64,000 bases of DNA from CAVUBL01 sp963837945. Lineage in GTDB: Bacteria > Acidobacteriota > Thermoanaerobaculia > Multivoradales > DATKCC01. Shown here one piece after another: positions 44,333-52,416 of the stretch (position 1 is its first letter; each line of letters starts with the position of its first letter). Below the pieces are notes generated by a model, which worked only from the letters and a program-made list of their open reading frames with translations, was not told where the DNA came from and searched no databases. The DNA is taken from the NCBI GenBank assembly GCA_963837945.1, contig CAWIQD010000002.1, positions 496,001 through 560,000 of the forward strand. The letters run 5' to 3'. A program made the position numbers and the translations under genes.

Positions 44333-44860
44333 TCAGCGGTGCGGCTCGGCCCCCGACACCGTGGCGTGGGAAGCCATCTCGACGTGCAGCAGCGTCACGT
44401 CGGGATGGCGGTGGCTCTCGAGGTAGGCCGTGAGGGCGTTGAACTGGGCGTGGCAGGGCTGGCACCAGTCCGCCCAGTACTCGACGAAGACCAGGCCCGT
44501 GGCGCCGGGCATGGCCAGCGGCTCGTCCCGCGCGTCGACCACGCCGTCGAGCTCCTGGGCGAGAGTCGGAGCGACGCCGTCGGTCGCCAGCGGGTGGGCC
44601 ACGAGCGTGTCGAGCGTGCTCGTGAAGGCGCTGGGCGAGAAGCCGGTCCCGAAGTCGTGGAGCAGGCGGCCCTCCCGGTCGTAAGCCCGGAGCTGGGGCA
44701 GGGTGAGCCCGTCCTTGCCGCCGGCGACGCTCGCAAGCTTCTGGAAGGTCAGGTGGGCCTCGACCACGAGCGGCGGCTCGGCGGCGCTCTTCGGCGCCGC
44801 GGCCCAGACGGCCGCCGGCAGGAGGAGGAAGGGGGCCAGGAAGAGGCTTCGGGAGATCAT
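44333..44860 (-). CDS. Exported thioredoxin-like protein
   Basis: A 175-residue protein with a signal peptide (LFLAPFLLLPAAVWA). The C-terminal half has GLVFVEYWADWCQPCHAQFN, a thioredoxin-type CxxC active site. The ~85 residues between signal and this motif are unlike a standard thioredoxin, and the C-terminus ends early (SHATVSGAEPHR) without the usual cis-Pro strand. It is therefore a divergent or shortened periplasmic redox protein. Confidence 0.7.
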   Translation of the reverse strand: MISRSLFLAPFLLLPAAVWAAAPKSAAEPPLVVEAHLTFQKLASVAGGKDGLTLPQLRAYDREGRLLHDFGTGFSPSAFTSTLDTLVAHPLATDGVAPTLAQELDGVVDARDEPLAMPGATGLVFVEYWADWCQPCHAQFNALTAYLESHRHPDVTLLHVEMASHATVSGAEPHR

Positions 44861-44924
44861 CGGTTTGCCTCCGAGGCTCGCAGAAGGAGCAGCCGAAGGT
44901 GACGAATCTTAGCAGCCCGTGCTG

Positions 44925-45145
44925 GAAGTCCGCACGGTCGCGTTGCGAGCGTTCGCCCGGCCGAGGCGGAGCTCGGCCTGGACACCGGCATGCGGTGGGG
45001 TGTGGGAGTTGCCTCCGCCGACCCGCTCGGTGCCCCTTGCACCGTTCGCCCGGCCGAGGCGGAGCTCGGCCGCTTCATTCGGGGTTGCCCTTTCGGGGCG
45101 CTCCGAACGGTTGAAGCGGCCGAGCTCTGTCTCGGCCGAGGGTCG
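44925..45145. repeat. Dispersed palindromic repeat elements
   Basis: GGCCGAGGCGGAGCTCGG follows CGTTCGCCC- or TTCGCCC-type sequence at ~44950 and ~45047, and an inverted GGCCGAGCTCTGTCTCGGCC appears at ~45118. The same core recurs in the 62.8-63.1 kb tandem array. The elements occupy the space between two minus-strand genes and overlap the 3' end of the GT-C-like gene. Confidence 0.7.
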
Positions 45146-47129
45146 AAGAATCCGGCTCGGCACGGTCGAGCAGGTAGAACCCGTTGCGCTCCGGCCGCTC
45201 CTTCGCCGGGCAGGTCGTGACCTCGAGCTCGTGGGCTCCCGGCGCCAGGGCGAGCGGTACCTCCACCCCCTCCCCGAGAACCGCTCCCGGAGCCCCCGCC
45301 ACCTTCGCCACCGTCCGGCCGTCGAGCGACAGCACGGTGGGGCCGGACGGCGCCAGCTCGAGCCGCCGACTCTCCGGCAACGCGAGCCGGAACCGGTGCC
45401 GGAGCTCGACGCAGCGCTCCCCCGTCACCAGCCGGCGGGCGTCGACGTACCCCTCGATCGCCCGTCCCGCGGCGGTCGCGGCCCGCGGGTAGCGCCGCCA
45501 CGGCTCCCCCGGACCCTCCGGCCGCGCCTGCCAGTCCAGGTAGAAGCTCCCGTTGCGCCCGGGCGTGAAACGCACCAGCAGGTCCCTCTCGTCGAACACC
45601 TGCTCGACCCGCGGATCGTGCGCCAGGCGGCGCTCGAGCAGGCGACTCCCGAGGGCGTTCGACTGGGCCAGGTACTCGCTCTCGAGCGACCCGGTCGCCA
45701 CCAGCGGCACGTCGGGCTCCCTGCCCTCGAAGACCGCCCTCTGGAGCGTGTAGACCCGCGGGAACGGCAGGGCCATGAAGACCGGGTCGAGGACGTTGAG
45801 GTAGCGCGCCTGGGGCGCGAAGAGGACATAGGCCTCGGTCGAGCCCCAGGGAGCGGCGACTCGGGCGCCCTCCGGCATCGCGCGGCCGAAATCGCGCCAG
45901 GCGGTCTCGCGGGCGCGCGGCGCCTCGTTCGCCGCCCCTGGCAGTCGGCTCACCAGGTGCCACACCCGGGGGAAGCTCGCCGCGGCGCACAGGACCAGGA
46001 CCGCGGCGAGCGGCACCCGGGCCCGCCGCGAGCGCCCGCCGGGCAGGCGCATCCACGCGCCCGGGCGGAGCCCGCGCCGCCGCAGCTCGGCGAGCACCGC
46101 CAGCGTGGCGAAGGGGAGCGCGTAGAGGACGAACCGGCCCATCAGGAGGTAGAGGACACCGAAGACCACGGCGGCCAGGGTGAAGGCGTCGGCCATCGCC
46201 TCGTCGTCCTCGCCCGAGCGCCCGCCGCGGTCTCCCGCGCCGCCCCGCCCGCCGGCGAGCGGCCACGCCGCGAGGGCCAGCGCCACCAGCGCCGGCCACC
46301 AGCCCAGGTTGTCGAAGAGCATCATGTCGGTCGGCCGCGCCCGGATCTCGGAGCCGACGTCGAGGGTGCCCTTGAAGCGGAAGAACTCGACGTTCTGGAC
46401 CCACCACACGTGGAGGTTCGCCGGGAACTGCGGATGCACCACCAGCCCGATCCCGACGCCGAGAAGCGGGTAGGCGAGCAGCCCCCAGTCCCAGCGGCGG
46501 CGCGCCCAGCCGCGCCAGAGAAAGAGCAGGCCGAGGAGGCCCAGGAGCGCCTGGAACGCGGTGTAGGAGAGGGCGAAGACCAGCGCGACCACTCCGAGGA
46601 GGCGGTAGCGGCGGCGGCCCGCCGCGGCCACCGCGAGCAGGAAGAGGAGGAGGGCCAGGAGCTCCGGGCGCAGGCGCACCAGGCGCCAGTCGAGCTCCGC
46701 CGAGGCGAGGACCAGCCCCAGCGGCAGGAGCGCTCCCCAGGAGCTCGCCGCGAGGCCCATCCCCAGCCAGGCGAGGAGCGCCGCGAGCGCCGCATCGAAG
46801 AGCGCCAGGGCGAGGCGCCCGCCGTCGGTCGGGTCCATCCAGGCGGCGAACGGGCGCAGCACCTGGTGGAAGAGCAGCTCCTTGTCCCCGAAGCCCTCGT
46901 GCATCAGGCTGAAGCGCGCCCAGGGCAGCGCGTGGAGGGTCCCGGGCTCGGCGTAGGCTCGCGCCGCGGCCAGGTGGTAGTAGGAGTCGACGTCGTAGAG
47001 GACGGGGAGCCGGAAGAGGGTCGGCGCCAGCAGGGCGAAGGCGAGGACGAAGACCCCCGCCGTGAGGATGGCGCGCCGGGTCGGTCGAGGCCCTGGAACC
47101 GGCGGCGGGCTGGAGAGTGGCTCGGTCAC
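45075..47129 (-). CDS. GT-C-like polytopic membrane protein
   Basis: A 684-residue protein with about ten membrane helices in the first ~430 residues and a soluble C-terminal domain. LYDVDSYYHLAAARAYAE after the first helix resembles the acidic motif in the first external loop of GT-C/STT3-type glycosyltransferases. A membrane glycosyltransferase is plausible but unproven. The last ~30 residues (from SSTLGRDRARPLQ) are encoded by a dispersed repeat element, so the natural C-terminus may have been replaced. The gene overlaps nothing essential upstream; metallophosphoesterase is divergent. Confidence 0.65.
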   Translation of the reverse strand: MTEPLSSPPPVPGPRPTRRAILTAGVFVLAFALLAPTLFRLPVLYDVDSYYHLAAARAYAEPGTLHALPWARFSLMHEGFGDKELLFHQVLRPFAAWMDPTDGGRLALALFDAALAALLAWLGMGLAASSWGALLPLGLVLASAELDWRLVRLRPELLALLLFLLAVAAAGRRRYRLLGVVALVFALSYTAFQALLGLLGLLFLWRGWARRRWDWGLLAYPLLGVGIGLVVHPQFPANLHVWWVQNVEFFRFKGTLDVGSEIRARPTDMMLFDNLGWWPALVALALAAWPLAGGRGGAGDRGGRSGEDDEAMADAFTLAAVVFGVLYLLMGRFVLYALPFATLAVLAELRRRGLRPGAWMRLPGGRSRRARVPLAAVLVLCAAASFPRVWHLVSRLPGAANEAPRARETAWRDFGRAMPEGARVAAPWGSTEAYVLFAPQARYLNVLDPVFMALPFPRVYTLQRAVFEGREPDVPLVATGSLESEYLAQSNALGSRLLERRLAHDPRVEQVFDERDLLVRFTPGRNGSFYLDWQARPEGPGEPWRRYPRAATAAGRAIEGYVDARRLVTGERCVELRHRFRLALPESRRLELAPSGPTVLSLDGRTVAKVAGAPGAVLGEGVEVPLALAPGAHELEVTTCPAKERPERNGFYLLDRAEPDSSTLGRDRARPLQPFGAPRKGNPE

Positions 47130-47233
47130 GGGCGGGCTCGGTCCGGCGGAGCCTATCAGCGGCCCGGAGGGGCCGGCTTCCGGTAGGCTCGCCCGGAATG
47201 GCGGCCGAGCGCCGGCCGGTTCGAGAGACCAGT

Positions 47234-48106
47234 ATGCCCAGGATCGCCGTCCTCTCCGACATCCACGGCAACGTGCCGGCCCTGGAGGCGGTCCTGGCCG
47301 ACCTCGCCGACCAGGCCCCGGACGAAGTGCTGGTGGGCGGCGACCTCGTCGGGAGGGGACCGCAAGGAGCGGCGGTCGTGCGCCGCATCGCCGAGCTCGG
47401 CTGGCCGGTGATCCGGGGCAACCACGAGGAGTACGTCCTGGGGTTCCGGCGCGGCGCGATCCCCGACGCCTGGCGCCACGCCGGCGAGTGGGCGGCGGCC
47501 CGCTGGATGGCGGCCGAGCTCGGCGACGAGGAGGCCGAGCTGATCGGTCACCTGCCCTTCTCCATGACCTCTCGGCTCGCTCCGGGCCTGCGCCTGGTCC
47601 ACGGCACCCCGACGACGACGCGCGAGGGCATCGGCCCCTGGCTCTCGGACGCCCGCCTGGACGAGCACCTGGCGGAGATCGACGAGGCCCTCCTGGTCTG
47701 TGCCCACACCCATCGGCCGCTCCACCGCGAGCTCGCCGCCGGGACGGTGGTCAACGTGGGCTCGGTGGGGCTCCCCTTCAACGGCGATCACCGGGCGCAG
47801 TACGCGATCTTCGAGCTCGACGGCGGCGGCACCCCCGACTGGCGGATCGAGCTCCGGCAGGTCGAGTACGACCGCGAGGAGATCTTCGCGATCTACGAGC
47901 GGACCGGCTTCCTGGCCGAGGGCGGGATCACGGCGCGGCTCCTGCGTCTGGAGCTCGAGCACGCGACGCCGCTGCTCGTGCCGTTCCTCAAGTGGTCCGA
48001 AGCGCTGGGGGTGGCACCGGCCGAGTCCGGGCTCGACGACTTCTTCCGGTTCCACCGGCCCGGCGAGCCCCTGGGCGCCTTTTACCAGAGGCTGCGGACC
48101 CTGTAA
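47234..48106 (+). CDS. Metallophosphoesterase
   Basis: A 290-residue calcineurin-like phosphoesterase (YfcE/MJ0936-type core). Metal motifs: VLSDIHGN (DxH), VGGDLVGRGP (GD), VIRGNHEEYV (GNHE), LRLVHGTP (H) and CAHTHRPLHR (GHTH-like). The C-terminal ~80 residues extend the core. Likely a cytoplasmic phosphatase or phosphodiesterase; the substrate is unknown. MPRIAV start is chosen from homology; ATGs upstream lack ribosome sites. Confidence 0.85.
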   Translation: MPRIAVLSDIHGNVPALEAVLADLADQAPDEVLVGGDLVGRGPQGAAVVRRIAELGWPVIRGNHEEYVLGFRRGAIPDAWRHAGEWAAARWMAAELGDEEAELIGHLPFSMTSRLAPGLRLVHGTPTTTREGIGPWLSDARLDEHLAEIDEALLVCAHTHRPLHRELAAGTVVNVGSVGLPFNGDHRAQYAIFELDGGGTPDWRIELRQVEYDREEIFAIYERTGFLAEGGITARLLRLELEHATPLLVPFLKWSEALGVAPAESGLDDFFRFHRPGEPLGAFYQRLRTL

Positions 48107-48116
48107 CCCCTTCACC

Positions 48117-48196
48117 GCCGCAGCAAGACTGGGAGGAGGCGTCGCTCTCCCCCCGCGAGGGTGGGAGAGGGATCGAGGGTGAGGGGGGCGATCCGA
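48117..48196. repeat. Single unit related to the 41.6-kb tandem repeat
   Basis: The sequence GGCGTCGCTCTCCCCCC ... GGGAGAGGGATCGAGGG is the reverse-complement relative of the 69-bp unit at 41.6-41.86 kb and forms a CCC/GGG hairpin. It lies between two converging genes, where a bidirectional terminator would be useful. Confidence 0.6.
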
Positions 48197-48733
48197 TCAC
48201 AGCGCCAGCACCAGCTTGGTCATGTCGTGCTGGTTGCCGTCCGGGTCGGTGCCGTAGCCGGGGACGACGTAGGTCTCGAACCCCAGGCTCTCGAGCGTCT
48301 CCACGGCGTCGGCCTCGAGGTCCGAGATCAGCATGCAGCTCAGGTGGCGCAAGCCGTTGTGCCGGGCCGTGGCGATGAACTGGTGCACCAGCAGCGTGCC
48401 GAGGCCCACGCCTCGAAACTCTGGGTCGATCAACCACTTGACCCGGCCCACCAGGCGGAGCGGGCCGCCCTCGCGCCGGTGGAGCGTGGCGTCGGCGACG
48501 ATCCGCGTGCCGTCGATCGCGATGAGCGGAAACACCTTCCCGTAGTCCAGGTTCATGCCCCAGCTCTCGACCAGGCCGCGGTCGTCGATCCGGTCCCAGG
48601 CGAAGCGCCGGGTCGGGTCGGGAAGTCGCTGGAAGAACTCGAAGAGCGCGTCGGTGTCCAGGCTCGTGAAGGGGCGGATCAGCACCCGGCGGCCGTCGCG
48701 CAGGGCGGCCTCCTGGGGGTAGCGGTTGGGCAT
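48197..48733 (-). CDS. GNAT-family N-acetyltransferase
   Basis: A 178-residue acetyltransferase. RDGRRVLIRPFTSLDTDALF opens the fold. VKWLIDPEFRGVGLGTLLVH contains the acetyl-CoA-binding RGxGxG-type motif, and ETLESLGFETYVVPGYGTDP closes it. The substrate is unknown; the overall layout resembles small-molecule or Pat-like GNATs. The ATG follows GGAG; an upstream ATG would add an unconserved leader. Confidence 0.8.
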   Translation of the reverse strand: MPNRYPQEAALRDGRRVLIRPFTSLDTDALFEFFQRLPDPTRRFAWDRIDDRGLVESWGMNLDYGKVFPLIAIDGTRIVADATLHRREGGPLRLVGRVKWLIDPEFRGVGLGTLLVHQFIATARHNGLRHLSCMLISDLEADAVETLESLGFETYVVPGYGTDPDGNQHDMTKLVLAL

Positions 48734-49045
48734 CACTCCAGTCTCCTCGCTCGCGGTTCGGACTCGGTGACAACCTAAGGGGAGCCGCGCGGGCAAGGGA
48801 GGAAGCGCCCCCGCGACCTCGCGAGTCTACCATCCGGCGGGCTCGCGGCCGGCCGCTCCCCGCGGGCGCCGCGAAGCCGTTTCAGCAACCATCGGTAATT
48901 CTTGGAAACACCGCCGGGGCCGACGCCCCCGCTCGGGAGGGGCCGACGGAGGCCTCCGTCGAGACCCCGTCCGCACTGGCCTGCATGCGCGCAGGCTCGG
49001 CGCGCGGGCGGCCTCCGGCCGCCCGGCCACGCCCGTCCCCGGGTC

Positions 49046-49060
49046 TGGCATCGTCCTTGC
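49046..49060 (+). promoter_or_regulatory. Sigma-54 (RpoN) promoter
   Basis: TGGCATCGTCCTTGC matches the -24/-12 consensus TGGCAC-N5-TTGC at all positions but one, with exact spacing. It lies 93 bp before the start codon of the first LPATG protein. An identical arrangement precedes the second LPATG gene. Sigma-54 control requires an enhancer-binding ATPase, not present in the window. Confidence 0.75.
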
Positions 49061-49153
49061 TCACACTGACAGGCCAAAGGCCGGTGGGCCGCACGAGTGG
49101 TAAGCCGCCGGATATCGCTGAAGAGAGCATCTCTGATCCAAGGAGGTTTCACG

Positions 49154-49885
49154 ATGAAGCGCTCGATCTTCGCACTGACAGCAGTCCTGCTCCTGGTGCT
49201 GGCGGCAGCGCCGCTGGTGGCCCAGAGCCAGGACCAGACCCAAGACCAGACACAGGGCCAGACACAGCCCTACGAGAATCGCACCCAACCCAACGCTCCG
49301 TCCATGACCGAGGGCTCCGGCCTGACGATCACCGGGACCGTGGTCTCGGCGACCGACACGAGCCTCGTGCTCGACACCACGAGCGGTCAGCTGACCATCC
49401 AGATGAACGACCGGACCCAGCATCCGACCGACCTGAAGGCCGGCGACTCCGTCTCGGTCGATTACACCCGCACCACGCAGGGTGTGATGATCGCCTCGCA
49501 GGTGCGCCCGAGTGGGGCGGAAGGCACCGAGACGGCGTCCACCGCCACCACGACCGAGGAGAGCACCGAGTCCACGGCCGAGGCGAACACCGAGAACGCC
49601 ACCGAGGAGGCCACCGAGCCCACCTCCGAGGCGACCGCCGAGGCGATGAACGAGCCGTCCGAGAACACGGAGAGCGATCTCAACGAGGACGAGTACTCGC
49701 AGCCGTCGGACACCGACACCTCCGAGTCTTCGACCGCCGCGGACACGACCGGTTCGATGAACCAGGACACGTCGGGCTACGACAGCAACAACCTGCCGGC
49801 CACCGGCAGCAACCTGCCGCTGCTCGGCCTGCTCGGCCTGCTGAGCCTGGCCGGCGCCGCCGGCATCCGTACCCTCACGCGGTAG
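49154..49885 (+). CDS. LPXTG-type sortase substrate with a DUF5666-like domain
   Basis: A 243-residue exported protein: signal peptide (residues ~1-23), a Gln/Thr-rich segment, a small beta domain (LTITGTVVSATDTSLVLDTT; QLTIQMNDRTQ; VDYTRTTQGVMIAS) resembling DUF5666/OB-type folds, and a long Glu/Thr/Ser-rich stalk (residues ~120-210). It ends in LPATGSNLPLLGLLGLLSLA and a basic tail (GIRTLTR). The tail is a complete sorting signal. AAGGAGG precedes the ATG. The sortase lies 0.7 kb downstream, so covalent attachment to a surface or periplasmic acceptor is expected. Confidence 0.8.
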   Translation: MKRSIFALTAVLLLVLAAAPLVAQSQDQTQDQTQGQTQPYENRTQPNAPSMTEGSGLTITGTVVSATDTSLVLDTTSGQLTIQMNDRTQHPTDLKAGDSVSVDYTRTTQGVMIASQVRPSGAEGTETASTATTTEESTESTAEANTENATEEATEPTSEATAEAMNEPSENTESDLNEDEYSQPSDTDTSESSTAADTTGSMNQDTSGYDSNNLPATGSNLPLLGLLGLLSLAGAAGIRTLTR

Positions 49886-49946
49886 GTGAGGCCAAGGTCC
49901 TGACAGGGACTTCTTGACTGTGCCATGCCCCTCTACGGAGGGGGTC

Positions 49947-49978
49947 GCCTGGAGCTTTTCGGCTCCGGGCTTTTTTTT
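49947..49978 (+). terminator. Rho-independent terminator
   Basis: GCCTGGAGC and GGCTCCGGGC pair around a TTTTC loop, followed by eight T residues. It lies 60 bp after the first LPATG gene and separates it from the second, which has its own sigma-54 promoter. Confidence 0.85.
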
Positions 49979-50009
49979 CGTTCGGGGGACGGCGCCCGGC
50001 GCGCCCACC

Positions 50010-50024
50010 TGGCACGCGCCTTGC
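50010..50024 (+). promoter_or_regulatory. Sigma-54 (RpoN) promoter
   Basis: TGGCACGCGCCTTGC is a perfect match to TGGCAC-N5-TTGC. It starts 32 bp after the preceding terminator and ends 90 bp before the ATG of the second LPATG protein, almost the same distance as at the first gene. Confidence 0.85.
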
Positions 50025-50114
50025 TCTCGTGTCTAGACAGATGGCCGACCCGATCGAGGGAAGGCCGGAAGCATGAAGTCCAATGGCTTCATTTCGACTC
50101 GAAGGAGGAAACTC

Positions 50115-50483
50115 ATGAAGCGTTTCACTACCGCCATCGCGCTCCTCGCCGCCGTCCTGCTGCTGGCCAGTGCGCCGGTCTTCGCTCAGCAGACCGACAA
50201 CGGCACGGACCAGACGACCGCCACTCAGCAGCAGAACCCGGACCAGCTGCAGGACCAGCAGATGGATCAGCAGCAGGACCAGGAGCAGGGCGTCCAGGAC
50301 CAGAGTCAGGACCAGAGCCAGGACCAGGTCGGCACCAGCTCGGACACCGACACGGACGTCAACTCCGACACCTCCGCCTACAACCAGGAGAACCTCCCGG
50401 CCACCGGCAGCGAGCTTCCGCTGCTCGGCCTGTTGGGGCTTCTGAGTCTCGCGGGCGCTGCCGCGCTGCGCGCCTCGCGGTGA
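50115..50483 (+). CDS. Small LPXTG-type sortase substrate, Gln/Asp-rich
   Basis: A 122-residue exported protein: signal peptide KRFTTAIALLAAVLLLASAP, then a low-complexity stalk built of QDQ/DQQQ and SQDQ repeats (residues ~25-85), then NLPATGSELPLLGLLGLLSL and a short basic end (RASR). There is no folded domain, so it is probably a surface filler or spacer protein. AGGAGG precedes the ATG. It shares sorting signal and promoter type with the first LPATG protein and directly precedes the sortase gene. Confidence 0.8.
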   Translation: MKRFTTAIALLAAVLLLASAPVFAQQTDNGTDQTTATQQQNPDQLQDQQMDQQQDQEQGVQDQSQDQSQDQVGTSSDTDTDVNSDTSAYNQENLPATGSELPLLGLLGLLSLAGAAALRASR

Positions 50484-50489
50484 CCTTTC

Positions 50490-50529
50490 CGGATCGGCGG
50501 GCCCGCCTTCCGGCGGGTCCGTCGATCCG
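50490..50529 (+). terminator. Stem-loop between the LPATG gene and the sortase
   Basis: CGGATCGGCGGGCCCGCC and GGCGGGTCCGTCGATCCG pair with two mismatches around TTCC. A short pyrimidine run follows. It could be a partial terminator that lowers sortase expression relative to its substrate. Confidence 0.6.
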
Positions 50530-50568
50530 TCCTTCCCCCCGGCCCCACGACCTTCTCGACGCCTGCTC

Positions 50569-51276
50569 ATGAGCGCTTCCGACCGCCCCGCCGACACCTC
50601 CTGGCCCCCCAGCCTCATGCGCTGGCTCGAACGCGGCCTGTGGGTCGCCGCCGCGCTCCTCCTCGGCTGGGTCCTCTTTACCCTGGCGGACGGACAAATC
50701 TTCCAGCTCCGGGCCGAGAGCCGCCTCGAGCACGCCCTCGCGGCGCGCACCGGCTCCGCGAGCGGGATCCGCGAGCTGCCTGGCGACGACGGCGCGGCCG
50801 AGGCTCCCGAGCCGATGGCCGTGCCCGCAGCGGGCGCTCCGATCGGCCGCCTGGAGATTCCCCGCCTCGGCGTCTCCGTGATGATCGCCGAGGGGGCGAG
50901 CGCCAGCGTGCTGCGCCACGCCGTCGGCCACCTGAGCGGAACGGCGCTGCCCGGAAGCGGCGGCAACGTCGCCGTCGCCGGCCACCGGGACCGCTACTTC
51001 CGGCCGTTGAAAGACATTCAAGACGGTGACGAGATCCTGCTCACGACGCCGCAGGGGACCTTCCGCTACCAGGTCCAGTGGACGAAGATCGTCGACCCGT
51101 CCGACGTCCAGGTCCTCGATCCCACCGGCGAGCCCGCCCTGACCCTCGTCACCTGCTACCCGTTCTACTACGTGGGCCATGCCCCGCACCGCTTCGCCGT
51201 CCGGGCCCTCCGGACCGGCTGGCAACCCGCCGGCGTCCAGCCGGCCGGCCTCGACGCCGTCAAGACCGCTTCCTGA
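50569..51276 (+). CDS. Class D-like sortase
   Basis: A 235-residue membrane-anchored transpeptidase: one N-terminal helix (residues ~23-40), then IGRLEIPRLGVSVMIAEGA. The catalytic His139 is in VAVAGHRDRYFRP, Cys196 in LTLVTCYPFYYVG, and the Arg in HRFAVRA. This TLxTC box with YPFYYVG is typical of sortases in Gram-negative bacteria, including Acidobacteria. It should cleave LPAT|G of the two proteins encoded upstream. The acceptor nucleophile in a diderm is not established. Confidence 0.85.
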   Translation: MSASDRPADTSWPPSLMRWLERGLWVAAALLLGWVLFTLADGQIFQLRAESRLEHALAARTGSASGIRELPGDDGAAEAPEPMAVPAAGAPIGRLEIPRLGVSVMIAEGASASVLRHAVGHLSGTALPGSGGNVAVAGHRDRYFRPLKDIQDGDEILLTTPQGTFRYQVQWTKIVDPSDVQVLDPTGEPALTLVTCYPFYYVGHAPHRFAVRALRTGWQPAGVQPAGLDAVKTAS

Positions 51277-51354
51277 ACGCGGCGAGCGACCCCGCCGCGG
51301 CGAAACTCCGCGGCTACGTTCGCGTACTCGCTCGTGGGGTACGATGCGAGTCCC

Positions 51355-52044
51355 ATGATCAAGCTGCGAAACGTCGAGAAGTTCTACGAGGTCAAGGCCG
51401 GGCGGACGTACGTGCTGCGCCGGATCCACGTCGACGTGCGCGAAGGGGAGTTCGTCACCATCATGGGGCCCTCCGGGGCCGGCAAGTCGACCCTGCTCAA
51501 CATCCTCGCCATGTTCGACTCGGACTGGTCCGGCGAGTACGAGCTGCTCGGCAACGCGGTCCACGCGCTGAAGCCCAAGCAGCGCCGCGAGCTCAACAAG
51601 GCGACCGTCGGGTTCGTGTTCCAGCAGTACCACCTGCTCGAGGACCTGACGGTCTACGAGAACCTCGAGATCCCCCTCTCCTACCGCAACGTCAAGCGCA
51701 CCGAGCGCCAGGCGCTGGTCGCGGACATCCTCGACCGCTTCCAGATCGTGGGCAAGAAGGACCTCTACCCGAGCCAGCTCTCGGGCGGCCAGCAGCAGCT
51801 GGTCGCGGTCGCCCGGGCGACCATCGCGAGCCCGCGGCTGATCCTCGCCGACGAGCCCACCGGCAGCCTCCACACCAGCCAGGGCCAGATGATCATGGAT
51901 CTCCTGAAGCAGCTCAACGAGGAGGGGACGACGATCATCCAGGTGACCCACAACGAGAGATGGGCCGCCTACGGCGAGCGGATCATCCAGCTGCGCGACG
52001 GCTGGATCGTCGAGGCGCAAGAGGCGGCGGCCACGGGCGGCTAG
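51355..52044 (+). CDS. MacB/LolD-type ABC transporter ATPase
   Basis: A 229-residue ATPase: Walker A GPSGAGKS, Q-loop FVFQQYHLL, signature LSGGQQQLV, Walker B LILADEPTGSLH and switch His in QVTHNERWA. No permease gene follows, so its partner is elsewhere. The LVAVARA run after the signature is normal. MIKLRN start is preferred over an upstream ATG. It begins 79 bp after the sortase and may be transcribed with it, but no functional link is shown. Confidence 0.85.
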   Translation: MIKLRNVEKFYEVKAGRTYVLRRIHVDVREGEFVTIMGPSGAGKSTLLNILAMFDSDWSGEYELLGNAVHALKPKQRRELNKATVGFVFQQYHLLEDLTVYENLEIPLSYRNVKRTERQALVADILDRFQIVGKKDLYPSQLSGGQQQLVAVARATIASPRLILADEPTGSLHTSQGQMIMDLLKQLNEEGTTIIQVTHNERWAAYGERIIQLRDGWIVEAQEAAATGG

Positions 52045-52416
52045 CCGCCGCGGGAGCCCTCCCCGGTCCCGGCGGCGACCGAGCGCCTGCGGCCCGGGTG
52101 TGCCTCGGATCGCAGAGCAGGCGGCAGAGCCTCGGGGCCGCCGTCGCGTTCGTGACCGTCGGCGCCTCCCCTTTAGGGCTCGAGCGCGCAAGCGATCTTT
52201 CCGTTGGAGTTGAATCGCGAGCTACCGGCGCCCACCATTCCGCAGCCCCTCCGGCCGGCCTCGGGTCATGTTAATGTGGTTGCACCATAGAGCCCTCCCA
52301 TGCTCTGCGAGCTCGGGCCGCGCCTTCCGCTTCTCGCCGAGCCGACGCCCTCGTGGTATCGAGCCATGTCGCCGGGACGAGGGCCCTTTTTCGACACTCG
52401 ATCGAGGAGTCGCGTC
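52045..52416. other. Gap upstream of a secreted-protein gene
   Basis: About 370 bp with no recognised gene. An AT-richer patch near 52265-52290 (CATGTTAATGTGGTTG) could hold a promoter for the next gene, but no convincing -35/-10 pair is seen. Confidence 0.35.
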
